A DNA stretch of 64,000 nucleotides. Source: Fratercula arctica. Lineage: Eukaryota; Chordata; Aves; Charadriiformes; Alcidae. The stretch's first letter is position 1, and the number at the start of each line of letters is the position of its first letter. The notes under the pieces are model-generated. The model ran no database searches. It saw nothing but the letters and a program-made list of their open reading frames with translations, and had not been told where the DNA came from. A program made the translations under genes and the position numbers. The stretch is from contig CANTUZ010000026.1 in NCBI GenBank assembly GCA_947846985.1, positions 54,542,730-54,606,729 of the forward strand. Direction: 5' to 3'. This document shows positions 37,626 to 50,040 of this stretch, in pieces.

Positions 37626-37748
37626 CGCGGGTTCCCCACGTACGCCCAGGACCCTGCAGCCCCGCTTTCCGAGCCCCCGCCGGCGGCGCTTGGGCTGCCG
37701 GGCCTGTGGCCGGGCCTGTCATCTGCCGGGCCCCGCGGGGGCCTGCGT

Positions 37749-37783
37749 GGGCTAGGGCTGCGTGGGGTGGGGTGGGTCGGGGG
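37749..37783 (+). promoter_or_regulatory. G-quadruplex motif upstream of FAM174A
   Basis: Six G-runs of three to five G within 35 bases on the plus strand, with loops of 1-6 bases (GGGCTAGGG, then GGGGTGGGGTGGG, then GGGGG). It is about 310-350 bp upstream of the ATG. Confidence 0.5.
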
Positions 37784-37930
37784 TGGCAGCCCCCACGGCC
37801 GCCGGCTTTGCCTCCCGCCTGGTGGCCGGTGCTCTGGCTTTCAGAGCTTGGGGGTGGCTTCAGTGGGCCAAACCGGTGTGGGACGTGGAGGGTCCGGTGG
37901 TCTGGGACCGGCTCTGTGGTCTGTTCGGCT

Positions 37931-40900
37931 TTGCCTCTATGCGAAATGGAAGATAAGGGAAGAGAAGCAAAAGGAGGATTTGGAAAACTTTTAGGCCCGA
38001 AGGCTGGGACTGCAGTGTTTGCTTCACTTGAGGTGGAACGGTGGAAAGCTCAGGAAAGCTGTTTGGGTCTTGGTGGACCCCAACTAAAGAGGGTGGAGCA
38101 CTCGGTGTTTGGAAGCTAGTGGACATTTCATGAATCTGGGAGGCAGGACCGTCAGCTTAGATTAACGCTTTGCAGAGAGTGAATCTCCCGTAATGCTTAT
38201 TATGCTTGTGTCACGTGCGTTCCTTAAGTAAATGGTGTTCTGGTAGAATAGTCCTGTAATCGTTAGAGTCCATTATGAAGTTATTTTCTTTGGCTCCTTT
38301 TTTGTGAACAGTAAACTAACTACAGCAGGGCTTTCAGGGGTCAAATGTGCGTGTAGAAGAAGAGGAAATCCACATGGGTGGTGAGCCCTTTTTCATTTGT
38401 CACAGTGTAGAAGGAAATGACAGAGTAGCAAAGAGGCCTTGCAGAGCAATATTTCTGCAGCTGAAGTAACATGGGTAACAACCAGATTCTGTGTATGAGC
38501 AGACTTGTTTTGATATCCCAGAGGCCCTGAACTTTTCAGTTTATCAGTCATATTGGGCCACGTAAAATCACATATAGATAATTTCATCAGTTTGTTAACA
38601 AGCTGTTAGTTAACTGGGAATACAAATTGAAGGTCTTCTGTCACACAAACAATGAGACAGTGTTTGGAAAGGGTGAAACTGATTTAAATAGCATGTGTGC
38701 CATTTAACTATCATCTGTATGTTTTCCCCTTGAAAAGTCATGGTCCTTTTTATGTGAATATTGTTTCAGATGCTTTGAACAACAGTTTTGCTGAAGGCAG
38801 GGTGTGGGTAAACTTTCTTGATAGCTTTTTCCATGGTTTATAACTTTGATAGAGCTTGACTGATTCAGGTCCCCCCACCCCTGGTATCAGGCTGCTTCTT
38901 CCCCATGAATTCCCTTGAGGTGTATTTCTTCCCGACAAGGCTAAGCAACTGCCTTCCAGTGCAGTGGCTTATGACTGAGGGAAGTGTTATGTTAAAAAGT
39001 CAAGGAGGAACAGTTTTTAGAAGGCCAGTCATTGATGTTAAACTGTCCTAAAGAAATGTCAGTGATGCATGGACTGTGTAAGATGTAACAGTGCTGGGAT
39101 ACTCGCTCCCTCAGGGGCGACATATTGCATGGCAAACTGTACGTCAGAAAGGGGGGATTGTCTTGGTCAGTGAGGACTATGGCAGCACTTAATACTCGCA
39201 TTTTTCAGTGTCCCTGTTTGCAAAACTACCCTCCTTAAAACTGAGGGTTCTAGTGCTGTATGGCCAGGGAAAGTTGTTTTTTGAAGGTTTTTTCCAAAAT
39301 GAGAAGCTAGTGCTCTTATTTCAGCAAGGCAAGGTAGTCTTTGAATTTTCAGAGTAGAAAACAAAAGTACAGCAATTTGCATTCTTTATTTTGAAACAAA
39401 AACAATTATTGAAGTCTTTGTAGTCTTTGCAGTTTTTTAAATAACTGAAATGCATAAGTTTGTTTAGTATTCAAGTCAGGTATAAATAAACTTCAAGTTT
39501 GTATGCAAAAATTTGCTTTGAGAGAGCTATAAGATAATTCTTCAATGAAATGTGACATAACTTTGGACCTGCATGTGGAAATTGAGTTGACAGTCTTGTT
39601 TAAGTTTTTTTAAGTGTACCTGCCTGTTAGTAATTGTTGTCAGGTCTATTGCTTAAAGCCAAAGACCAGAAAGAGAATTAAAAACAAACGGTGACATTCT
39701 GGGATGATCCTGGTATACAGCAGCTTTTGAAAGAGGCATCTTAGGGTTATATTTCCCCATTCCCTGTGTAAATTGTAGAACTTCTCTCACTTATGAAAGA
39801 ACTGAAGAACTTTCATATTGTAAGCCCAAAAGGTGAAAGAACTTGAGTGCCAGTGAAAGACCTTGAGACTGCTAAATTATCCATTAAAATTAATGGAGCT
39901 TACTTGACTTTTACCTTTGAGAAAAACAAAATTGGCCAATTTTTTTGAGTTCCTTAAAATAGGCCTTGTAGGTGAAATGAAAAAGTAGAGAAATTACTTT
40001 GCAAGATTATGGGAAGGGGCCTTTTCATCAGGCAATGAAATGGTAATTCAGAGAAAGGCACTTAGGAGCTCCGTATGTTCTTTCTTTTTCTCATTTTGCT
40101 AGTTCAAGTAAAATGTCATTTTGCGCTTCCTGATACTTGTAACGACAAAGGGCACAGCACAAAACACATCTATTTCCTTTTCCCTTGACCCTGTCAGTCT
40201 GTCAATGTCATCCTTTACGAAGTCCTTGTGGAACAACTGGAGAAATGAAGAAAACAAGTGACCATGCTTCTCTGCTCCGATAGGAGGCTACCCAGGTGCA
40301 AACTGTTCTCTGCCCCTATATAAACCTTGGACCCTGAATACACTATCCAGTTCTACAGGTCTCCAAACCACATTCTAATCACTATTATATTTCTGCTGCC
40401 TCAGGACAGCATTGTCCAAATTATATATGTAATTGCTCTTGCATAGATCAGAAATCTTTTTGAGCAATCAGTTAAAAAAAGCCCAGAGGTTGATCTGTCC
40501 CTTTTCTTTTAATGACTCTTCCCCCAGTGATATGCAAACTAAGTAACTGCAAACTGTGGCAAGGGATTGCGGAAGAATATACTCTGCAAAGGATTCACTG
40601 GTCCATTTTGTAAAAACCCAAATATATAACTTTTCTAAAAAAAGAAAAAGAGATGCATTTTACATTTATGTATGATCAGCTGGAGATTGGTCCCTGACTG
40701 CTTTTTAGAATGCAGCTGAGTACCTCTTTAGGTAGGTGCCTTTAACAGTTGAGCTATTTAGGTCTACATAATTGTTATTTTAAATGTCTTCATTGGCTCT
40801 GGACCAAACTAATTAAGCTATTGTATTTAAATAAAACTCTGTGAAAAAGACAGTATGATTTCCTGGACGTAAGAGTGGTATCTGGAATCTGAAGGTAAGG

Positions 40901-42683
40901 AATCTTTCCAAAGTTTGAGAAGATACTGTCTAAAACCAGGTTTTGAACGGTATTCTGATGGTGCACACAGACGTACCCCAGAGGTGACGTGGAATGGCTC
41001 TTCCTGTACATGTGCGATTACAAAGCCAGAGGCTACTCTATCTGGTACCACTGAAGTAAAACAGTTCTATGGTGTTCTTGTCATGATATTCCCACACAAA
41101 ATGCTTATAATAATTAAAATAACTGATTGTATTTCTGTGTAAGTTTTTGACCAAATGCCTTGAATGGACCGAGGAATCTCACCGTGTTTAGTATTATATT
41201 TTTGTGTTTGTTTAGTACCTTTTGTCCTTGTAGTACCAAAAGGCTCTGGTAATGCCAGGATCAATTTCTTGTGCTCAAGAACATGAAATAAGCAAAAGGA
41301 CAAACAAATGCTGCAAAGAAAAATATCTCTCTTATGCTTTTTATTGTAAATGATGAATATATACTTAGGAACATATCATGTAAATTTAAATTATTTTTTG
41401 GAATAAAATGTTTGGGGTGATATTTGCTAATAAAATCACAGCATTCTATGCACTCTGTATTTTGCTTTCTTATTGTAAGCAGGAGAATAATAAGTGTTGG
41501 CAATAAATGTTGCTCTTTTATTGTGCTTTTGTAAAATTGGGTTGCCAGATACAGTCTGCTTTTAGTATAATGGCAGATTGCTGAAGGTAGACAAGCTACT
41601 TTAATTTGTTTCAAGGAAGAAATTGTTTTGTATACAACTATAAAAAACCCAGTAGTTTATAGCAACAATAAATTGGCTTAAGGATTTTAAAATGAGTTCT
41701 TATTACTGGTCTGAGGAAATGTTTCTTTGGGAAGTTTTCGTCTACATCAGTGTCTTCTAGTATTCCAGTGATCAGTATTTTTTTTTTTTTTTTTCATTAC
41801 TCTCACATTTATCTATCTTCAAATTCAACAGCTTGCAGCAGAACCTAGGTCGTTTGCCTACAGATGAAAGCCAGAAGGGGTCATGATTTGTGTCACGTGT
41901 CATGTAGTCCGGTCCCTTCCTGGAAGCACTGAATATTCCCTAAAAGGATGAGTGGCCTGTGGCTGTTCCCTGATGCTGAAAGCATGGAGGATGTCTGCTG
42001 TTGAAAAAGAGGTTGGGGCTTCAAATAAACAATATTGCTTATGGCTTTAATTACTTCTTAAAAATCTGTTTTATTTATATTTATGACTGTCTCTTTAGAT
42101 GCCAGAAATGTATTAATAATTTCCACATGCATGAATACTGTCTTGGCTTGCGTGATTATTTACATTTTAAAGTTACATGTTCACCTGTTTCTGAAACCTT
42201 TGTGTTTTGCTTGCTTACATTCTTCCTTGCAAAAGCATGAGGAATCCAATATGTTGCCTCAGTGGAGAAGTATACTGTTCAGGGCTTTAGTGCACTCCCA
42301 AAAGATGATTTTCAAGAACTGGAAAAAGAAAAAAGCAAACCACAAATAAAATCTCTGCATTTTTTCTTGTGTTGTAAACATCGCCAAAAAAGGCTTGTTT
42401 TAGGAAACAATAAAAATACAACAGTTAAATAAATCAGTTGCAGAAATCCATTTTATTTCCTCTGAAATGATACCATGGTTTTCTGCTTAGAACTGCCTGG
42501 ACTGTTCACAGAGCGTGAATTAAATCTCAAATGTTGAGATTGTCAGTGTTAGGCACATACCTTATTTACATTAAAACTCGTAAGATTAGACACATCTGTA
42601 CTTTGAAGATGCGCAACAAAGAGTTCATTATCACTTTTTTCTGTAATCCTAGAACAGATGGTGATGTTAGAAGAATAGTCGGT
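37931..42683. other. Upstream flank of FAM174A, no gene seen
   Basis: G+C falls quickly after about 37,930. A divergent non-coding transcript from the CpG island is possible but cannot be shown. The 117-codon frame at 41,261-41,614 (minus) has no recognisable domain. Confidence 0.6.
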
Positions 42684-42813
42684 TGTCCTGGTTTGAGGTA
42701 AAACAGAACCAATTTTCTGTTCAGTAATTTTACCTTTTAGCTAAGCCTCTTCTAATTCTCTGAAATTAACAGCATGTTGTGCAGAAACTGTTTGTTCTCA
42801 GAGTGATAAGACA
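42684..42813. mobile_element. Compact 130-bp LTR-like element with 5-bp target duplication
   Basis: The segment starts TGTCCTGGTTTGAGG and ends GTGATAAGACA. The ends form the inverted repeat TGTC/GACA and the usual TG...CA termini. TCGGT occurs directly before it (42,679-42,683) and directly after it (42,814-42,818). The TGTCCTGGTTT opening resembles avian ERVL-type LTRs as I remember them, and 5-bp duplications fit ERVL. It is unusually short for a solo LTR, so it may be an internally deleted or miniature form. No internal retroviral genes are present. Confidence 0.6.
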
Positions 42814-45800
42814 TCGGTTTAATACTTAACATTTTCAACATAAAAGTGAATTAAAAATGTTTTCAAATACAGCCTACACCCATGAATCGGGGTGTCAAAA
42901 AGCACAGCTTTACAATTGGACTTTAAGAATTGTTTTTTGTCTTTCTGTAGTTTGTATCATTGAAAACATGCTGAGTGAAAGTGGGAAATGAAGAGCAGAC
43001 CATATGGGTTAATAGTTGAATTTTGTTTAAAGAAAATATGGAGAACACTTGTATGTTTATAACACTTATTTGTTATTATTGTTAAATATTTGGAGGTGTT
43101 ACCTGTCAACAATGAAATACAATACAGACAGAAAAAGAATTTTTAATCAGTAGCCTTTTGTTGAGAAACTGAAGTTTAGCAAAAGGGTGTCATATCCAAG
43201 TAAGATGCAGCCAGGAAATAGAGCCCTAAAGAGGGCAGAAAATTTCATAATAGGGCCTGTCTAGACCGTACACTGAAACTCAGATGTACCGTAAATCAGG
43301 GGTTTTACGGAGCTAAACCAGCAAGAATGTCTTGCACCTTTACATTGCATTCTTTCACTAGATGATCATATTACAGCAGAAAAGAGAAGCTATAGTTGCC
43401 ATAACTAATACCTACAAAAAAATCAGTCTTAAATTGTGGGATTACATGCTGTAATACTATACTAGTTTGTTATGGGAAGTAATCTGTTATGGTGAGTTTC
43501 CTTTTATATGTTGGCCCTTGTTATCGTTAACAGCTTTTCCAATATGAAAGTTTCAAGAGTGGCTTTGGGGAATTTTCTCACCCTCTTTTATATACAGGTT
43601 CCTTACAGAAAAATTTAAAGTGAGGCTGATGACAGATGACATTGCTAAATTAGGTTCTTAGAGTCGTAACACCCATCTTTTCCACCTTAAGTAAATTAGC
43701 AGAGTACTTACAAAAAGGGGAAAAAGAAGAACACATTCAAAATATGCTCTCTTATGTACAATTTTATTCCAAAAGGTGCCTCACAGAAAGGTTGAAAATA
43801 CCTTTAAAACTGTAATGTCTTTGTAATCTTTTAACATCGAGGGAAAATACTGGTCCATGATAGAAAATAAAGCTTGCAACCTTTTAACAGTTATGTGCCA
43901 CATTTAAATGAATAATGTAATGCCTAATTCTTATTAGGTAAGAGATTATTGTATCAGAAGAGATATAGCAGGAAAGTGAGAGAACGTCTTACGTAAGTTT
44001 TCTCTGTGGATGGAGGCAATGGAAAAGTATATTGACTGTTAGTGGTGCCTATAGCAGAATTGTTTTTCAGACCATACTTCACACTGAGTCAGAATTTCCA
44101 TTTTGCATGCTTCTTTTGTCAGATGAATGTCTGCCTCTGAGAAACTTGTGACTGTTTATGTATATCATTGGTGATACAATTTTCAAAATATAATTTTAAA
44201 AGATAATTAGAAGTTTGTATTTCTTAACGAACACTTTGTCTAAAAAAAAAAGGAAAAAAATAGCATCCTAAAAAATAATTTAGTCCTGCAGTGAGCAGGA
44301 ACCTACTAGAAGCCGACACAATGCACCAGCAATACTTGCTAACATACAGACTTGAAAAGTCTTTTTTGGGTTGACATGAGAGGAAATCCCCACTGCTGTT
44401 GCCTCTTTTGCCTGCAGGAAAGCTGACTAGATGGTGATGATGCTTATGTCTTTGGTCCTCCTTCTCCTTCACCTCCATGCATCATTCACACTCCCTTCCT
44501 CAAGATGGTGTGCGTATTGCATACCTTGTTTTATCAGCTCTGCCTTTTCCCTTCTCTGATTGCCTCGGAGGGCTGGGAGCAGATTCCTTGTGCCTGTCTC
44601 TGACAGAGAAGCCACAGAGGTGAAATAGAGAAACCTGCTCTGAAGAGGAAGGGGCTGGTGGTAGTACAAAGAACAGAGCTACCTCCTCTATGTCCTCATC
44701 CCAGGTGCCTGACTGCCATCCTGGGTATGTGGAGCCAAGTCACCACTGAGGGACAAAGGGGTGCAGAAGGGTAAGAAAGAAGAGCGTTGAGAGTACAGAC
44801 TTGCCTGGGTGCTGTAAGGCCTGTTATGACATGGTCTGTATGAGTCGTGTTTCCTCCTCACAAGCCTGGTGACTGCTGTTAGGCAGCGATGGCCTGCCAC
44901 CTTCACAGTTCAGCTTATTGAGAAAAGTGGAGCAAAGCCTTAGAGGAAAAGCTGTTAAAACTAGCCCACAATCAGTTCTAAAGAAATCTAAATTCATGTT
45001 TCATTTTAAGTTATAAAGGTAGCACTTGCCTTTTGGGATGCTTTAATAGCATTAACCCTAATTTTTCCCAAAATCATTATTTTTTTTGCCGGACCAGATC
45101 AGTGTAGCTTGAGAAAGAAATCCCATGTGAGTGAAATTCAGGCCAGATGAAAAAAGAACTCCTCCTGTGTAGCTCATCTCGGTGCCCAGGATTATCTTAG
45201 TGAGACATTTCTCCTTGCTTGTCTGGCAAAGGACTGTCCATAATGTTCCTGAATATTTAATGTCTCTCAAATGTATCATGAAGCTTATATTCTATGAAAG
45301 CATGAGGCAATGACTGTAATGGAAGATAAAATAAAAACAGATATTCAAGGATACAGCTATCAATCTTCATTTCTTCTGGCTTGATTTCTTTTTCCTAACT
45401 GCCATCACAGAAGTTTTTTGTGTATAGAGGGCACTAACAAATGTATCCAGTGAAAATGAAATCCCTAAGGAAATCCCATCAAACCTTCTTTTCCGACCTT
45501 CAGTTCCTCCCTTCCTCCGTCTTCCCTCTCCTGCCCTTAAAACCTTTCCCTGCCACTGAGGAACAGAGTGCAAGTTTACTTTATCAATGGAACAGGCTAC
45601 AGGAGCTGTTAACTGTGTCCAGGCAATGGCTCACTTAATTGCTGGTAGCGCAGAGGCGGTTTTCTTGACTCAAGCCAAGCAGGATCACAGGATGTGCTGT
45701 GATAACTGCACTGAAACCATGGGCAGGAGAGCACTTCATCTTCACAGGGAAGGGGAAGGGCTACCAATCAGCGCAAGGCACAGGAAAGGCATCGTCTTCT

Positions 45801-47285
45801 GGAGGGAGTCCTTGTGGATGGGGAGTACAGGAACTTAGGACAATTAACAGAAAACGAAAGAACAGAGGGGCTTTTCTGGAAGTGCTATGGCTGAAAGTGA
45901 CTAAGGGAATGTAGGGTAGGACTAGAGGTCTAGGATTTAGGGAAAACTCTCAGTAGGGCAGGGATGAGGATGACTTTTCTAGCTCTTGCGGTGCAAGGGT
46001 GGTGGAGCTTAGGTAGTGCTAAAGGCTGAGGGCTGCAGTGTATTGATTTATGGTAGGTCGTTGTATGACTTGTATACATATGGGAAAGGAAGGAAATTCT
46101 AAAGTGTATCTCTGATCTCCAAAGTTTGCTGCCTTCTGTGTTGGACTGTTCTCCATTTAAATTTAGAGCAATATCCAATTGCCAGTAGGTAAGTTAAATA
46201 CAAAGTCTGTAGTTTTCTTGCAGACTACTTTTTTCTAAAGCTGTTAATGTTTTGTAACCAGAATTCCTTGTTTGCTATTTTCTGCTTTTCAGAAACATTC
46301 AATAAATGTACAAGAAAAGACAAAAGCCTTAATAGGTCCCTTAACACATTTCAACTAGTTCCACTCCTCTCTGGCAGACTGTCCAATCATTGTAATTTTC
46401 TGTGTTGCACATGTGACCGTTTTTTTTCTGTACAATTAGAAAAACACTTTTGTACAAATTAATATGAGCCACAATTTTCAAGGGAATTTTTTCAGACTGA
46501 AAACATGCAGTTTCTAGCTTCTAGTACACAGCTATTATGCCATAAAGTTAAATCCAAACAAATTACTAGTACCTGCACAGTTTCAGCTTCCCAGAATTTT
46601 GAGCTTGAATTCCAGAAATACAGTTTTGGAAACAAATTTCTCAATCACCAGCCTCCAGATTCAGTAAGACTTTTGATGACCTATTGCCTCAGAAAATCTG
46701 ATATAACTGTTTGTGACTGAGCTAGCATCTGTTAATCCCTTTCATTTAGAACATACCATTATACTTTTAATACCTAAATGCTCTGTACTTCCATGCAAGC
46801 AAGCTTCCAAGCAAGACTAAACAGAGCAGTTGTGTATCCTTGCATATCCAGTCTTTCCTTCATTTGCGTTCCACTCACTTCCAGTCTTACGGTAGTTGAT
46901 CTCTGTGTCTAGATTCAAAATATTCGTGACACCACTCCTTTCTGTCATCATTTTTTCATACTGTTGGCATTTAATTGAAATACTTCATTGTGTGCTTGTT
47001 TCTTGATGGTTTTCTTTGTTGTATAAACCGAACATTCTACTTTGTGTAGCAGTACTTAGTGAATGAGGGCAGTGGTCAGAGGTAAGGTTTTCAGCACAGA
47101 TTCATACAGTTCACATGTGTGCTTCTTGCTGGGTGATGTCAATGTGAACACTTGCTAACTTGGTAAGGAGAACTTTCAGTTGAATTCATCAGAGGGAGTG
47201 TAGGGGGTGGGGGATGGTCTTGTGACTTAATGCCAAATGAGAAATCTGGAGATTAAGTGTACCTGGATACTTCAGTTACAGATAG
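42814..47285. other. Non-coding DNA, no gene seen
   Basis: AT-rich up to about 44.3 kb, then moderately GC-richer at 44.4-46.0 kb with several short frames. None shows a recognisable domain or a splice-consistent partner. Confidence 0.6.
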
Positions 47286-47689
47286 ATGTGCAGTGCCACT
47301 AATTATATGACTTCCCTGTCCTATGGGACAGCACAGGCCAGAGCAGGCCAGGGCAGGCCAGGGAGGCAGTTCCAGCCCTGCAGTGCATTGTCTTGGGGCA
47401 GGGCTGAGTGTCCCCTCTGTTCCTTCTCAGGTGCCTGTGACATCTCCCCTCTCCATCTGGAGTGTGTCTTGAGGTCTCTTCCAGATATCTCCCTAGGGTG
47501 GCAGACAACTTCAGTCAGGAGACTGGGTAGAGGGTATGGAATCTTGATTGGCATTTTCAGATTCCTACAGCACCTAACCACTGGCTTGGTGCTGATGCTG
47601 GTGTTACCAACCTGCACCCTCAGAGGTTCTCCATGTGCCACAACGACACGTGCACAGCTTTCACAGCGAATAACAGGTTGCTCTTTAGG
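47286..47689. other. GC-richer patch open on both strands, upstream of the ancient LINE
   Basis: Open on the plus strand for 159 codons (47,286-47,765) and on the minus strand for 132 codons (47,719-47,321). Neither product is recognised. The minus frame includes the Cys pair CESC. Since the LINE endonuclease remnant starts at about 47,690, this may be the decayed 5' part of the same element or an unrelated older insertion. Confidence 0.35.
47334..47363. repeat. Short tandem repeat, 10-bp unit x3
   Basis: CAGGCCAGRG is repeated three times, with one base difference between copies. It lies in a GC-rich patch just upstream of the ancient LINE. Confidence 0.8.
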
Positions 47690-50040
47690 AAGGATAGGGA
47701 TGGAAGAAGAGAGTGTCATGCTGTATGTAAAAGGAGCTCTTTGTCTTCACATCACTCTGGTTTGAAACTGAAGGCATGTCTTCTGAGGGTGTGTGGGTCA
47801 ACATTAGAGGGAGGCATAATGCCAAAAATGTGTTTGGGATCTGTTACAGACCACATAGGAGGAAGCAGAGAAACAACTAACCCAACCCTGCTAATTGTCT
47901 TTGTTCTCGTGGGAGATTTAACTATCCAGACATCTGTCAGGATGACAACACATTGCACAAGCAATCCAGGAAGTTCCTAAACTGTGTTAGTGGCAGTTTC
48001 CTAATGGAAATGCTAGAGGGGCAAAGAATAGGTCATCCTTTGCCTGACCTGCCTCATACAGACACAGAAGAGTTAGTGTCAAATGCAGCCATAAAAGGTA
48101 GCTTGGGTTCCCATGACAAGATGATTGAATTTCAGTTTCAGAGAAAGGCAATTAGGAATGAGGACTTCAGCAGAGCAGACTTTGGGTTCCTTAGGAAATT
48201 GTTAGGCAAAGTCCTTCCTTTAGGAAGCTGTCCTAAGAGGAAGAGTGCTCAGATTAGATTGACTGAATTTACTGAAAGCTCAAGAAGGAACAACTGTGTT
48301 GTGCAGGAAGGCTGGGAATTTTGACAGAAAACCTCTTTGGCTGAGTTAAGAACTTCATTAACTAAAATGCTAAAAAGACAGGATGCAAGAAGTGGAAACA
48401 TGCACAGCCAGCTTAGGAGGATCCCAAAAGCACTCAGGGACAAAATCAGGAACGACAACTGAATGACTAGGGAAGTAAAGAGGACTCTACAATACACTGA
48501 TAATGAAAGGTCGTTCAGAGAAAACTGATCTGGTTTTGAACATGGAGAAAACTTATGATGGACAGCATAAAAAACACTGAAGTACCCAATGCCATTTTTG
48601 CGAAAGACTTCGCAGACAATATTGCTCCTGATTTCCACATACATTGCCAATGTTTGGGAAGGAGAGTGACAGCTAACAGTTAGGGAACAACAGATCTTTT
48701 ATAGAAGTTAAATGTATTCGGACCAAGTGGGGTGCAGGTGAGAGTGCTGATGGAGTAAACTGATGTGTCTGTGCAGTCATTATCTGTCATTGCATAAAAA
48801 TCAGGGAAATCACAGGAGGTCCCTGACAAATAGAAAAAAGCCATTCCTATGCCCATCTTTAGGAAAAATGAAAAAGGAGGATATGGGGCCTATAAGCCAG
48901 TTAGCCTCTTCTCAGTTTTTAGAAGGATTATGGAGGATGTCTTCTTGTAATCCATTTCCAAACATGTAAAGGACAAGAAGGTAATCATGTACAATCAACA
49001 CAGGTATGTTAAGGGCAAATCGTGCTTGACGAACTTGATTGCCATCACTGATGAAACAGCTGTGTAGAAAGCAATGGATGTCATATTCCTTGATTTTAGC
49101 ACACTTGTTGGCACCATCTTTCACAGCATTCTCATTTGGAAGTATGTCCTGGATGAGCAGACTGTCAGATGGGATAAAAATGGGTTGTAGCACCTGGTTC
49201 AAAGGTTAACGATCAATACAGTAACATGTGATTGGTAGCTGGCAACAAGCTGAGTCAGGAGTCAGTGCTGGGGCAAATACTGTTATCATCATCAGTGGTA
49301 TACATAATGAAATAGAATACACTCTTAGCAAATTTGTGGATGGTACTGAATTATGGGAGCATGGTTGACACATGCAAATGGCAGAGTTTCAAACCAGACA
49401 GACTTTGATAAACTTGAGGATTAGGTCAACATCAACACTGTGAAGTTCGGCAAGGAGTACGTGAGGATAGCCTAGGATATTGAGGAAGCAGTTATTCCAT
49501 TCTGCCTGACTGTGGTGGGACTGCCGATGGCATGCTGGTCCAGTTTTGGCTCCCCGGTTCAAACAGAACATTGAAGATGCTGGAATAAGTCCAACACAGG
49601 ACTAACGATATTTAGGAGAATACAGCATGGGACTTACAAGGAGAGGAAGAGAGAACTTGGCTTGTTTACTTTAGCAAAGAGAAGGCAAAATGAAAAATCT
49701 AATAGCAACCTACAGCTACTTGAAGGTTAATTACAAAGGTAATGGTGTTAAACAATTTTTGGAAGTGGATGATATAATAAGAGGATATAGCAACACTGAC
49801 AATTTGCTGCTTGGACAATTCGGATTGAATGTTAGAAAATACAGGTGTACAAAAAGGGTAAGAACTGGAACAGGTGAGTCAAGAATTTGCAGAATCTCCA
49901 TCCATGGACATTTCCATGCCTTAGACAGACTAAATCGTAACTGACCTGATCTAGTATTGGTGATCCTCCTTTGAATGGGAGATTGGATTAAGTGATCTCC
50001 ATCAGTCCCTTCCAATCAAATTTTCAAAGGTTTTGTAATT
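47690..50040 (+). mobile_element. Ancient CR1-like LINE with endonuclease and RT remnants
   Basis: Frame-shifted translation shows LINE pol in order. Endonuclease: VWVNIRGRHNAKNVFGICYR at about 47,790-47,850, then NYPDICQDDNTLHKQSRKF from about 47,922 after a one-base loss within the GDFN motif, and HDKMIEFQF near 48,120. RT: AYKPVSLFSVFRRIMEDVL near 48,900, RYVKGKSCLTNLIA near 49,010, VIFLDF near 49,085, EYTLSKFVDG near 49,330 where FADD is expected. The tail, from about 49,540 to 50,040, is CR1-like (TGGTCCAGTTTTGGCTCCCC to CCCTTCCAATCAAATTTT). Many stops and frameshifts are present. Confidence 0.85.

Larger units (their letters stand above)
36990..37930 (-). promoter_or_regulatory. FAM174A: CpG island, FAM174A promoter and first exon
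   Basis: A sharp rise in G+C and CpG density relative to the AT-rich flanks, covering exon 1 and about 500 bp upstream. GC-box (Sp1-type) motifs lie at 37,551-37,560 (GGGGCGGGCC on the minus strand) and 37,589-37,596 (GGGCGGGG on the plus strand). I see no clear TATA box, so dispersed start sites somewhere in about 37,450-37,700 are likely. Such islands are often bidirectional, but no plus-strand gene is recognisable. Edges are approximate. Confidence 0.8.

Noticed and set aside
37157..38119. 320-codon plus-strand open frame, the longest in the window
   Set aside because: It is antisense to FAM174A exon 1 and lies in the CpG island, where stop codons are rare. Its product is low-complexity Gly/Ala/Arg/Pro with no domain, and the real exon is on the other strand.
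44400..46000. GC-richer region with several short frames as a possible gene
   Set aside because: No frame shows a recognisable domain or splice-consistent continuation, and no poly(A) signal pairs with any of them convincingly.
48249..48650. 133-codon minus-strand frame
   Set aside because: Antisense to the decayed LINE reverse-transcriptase/endonuclease region; no recognisable domain.
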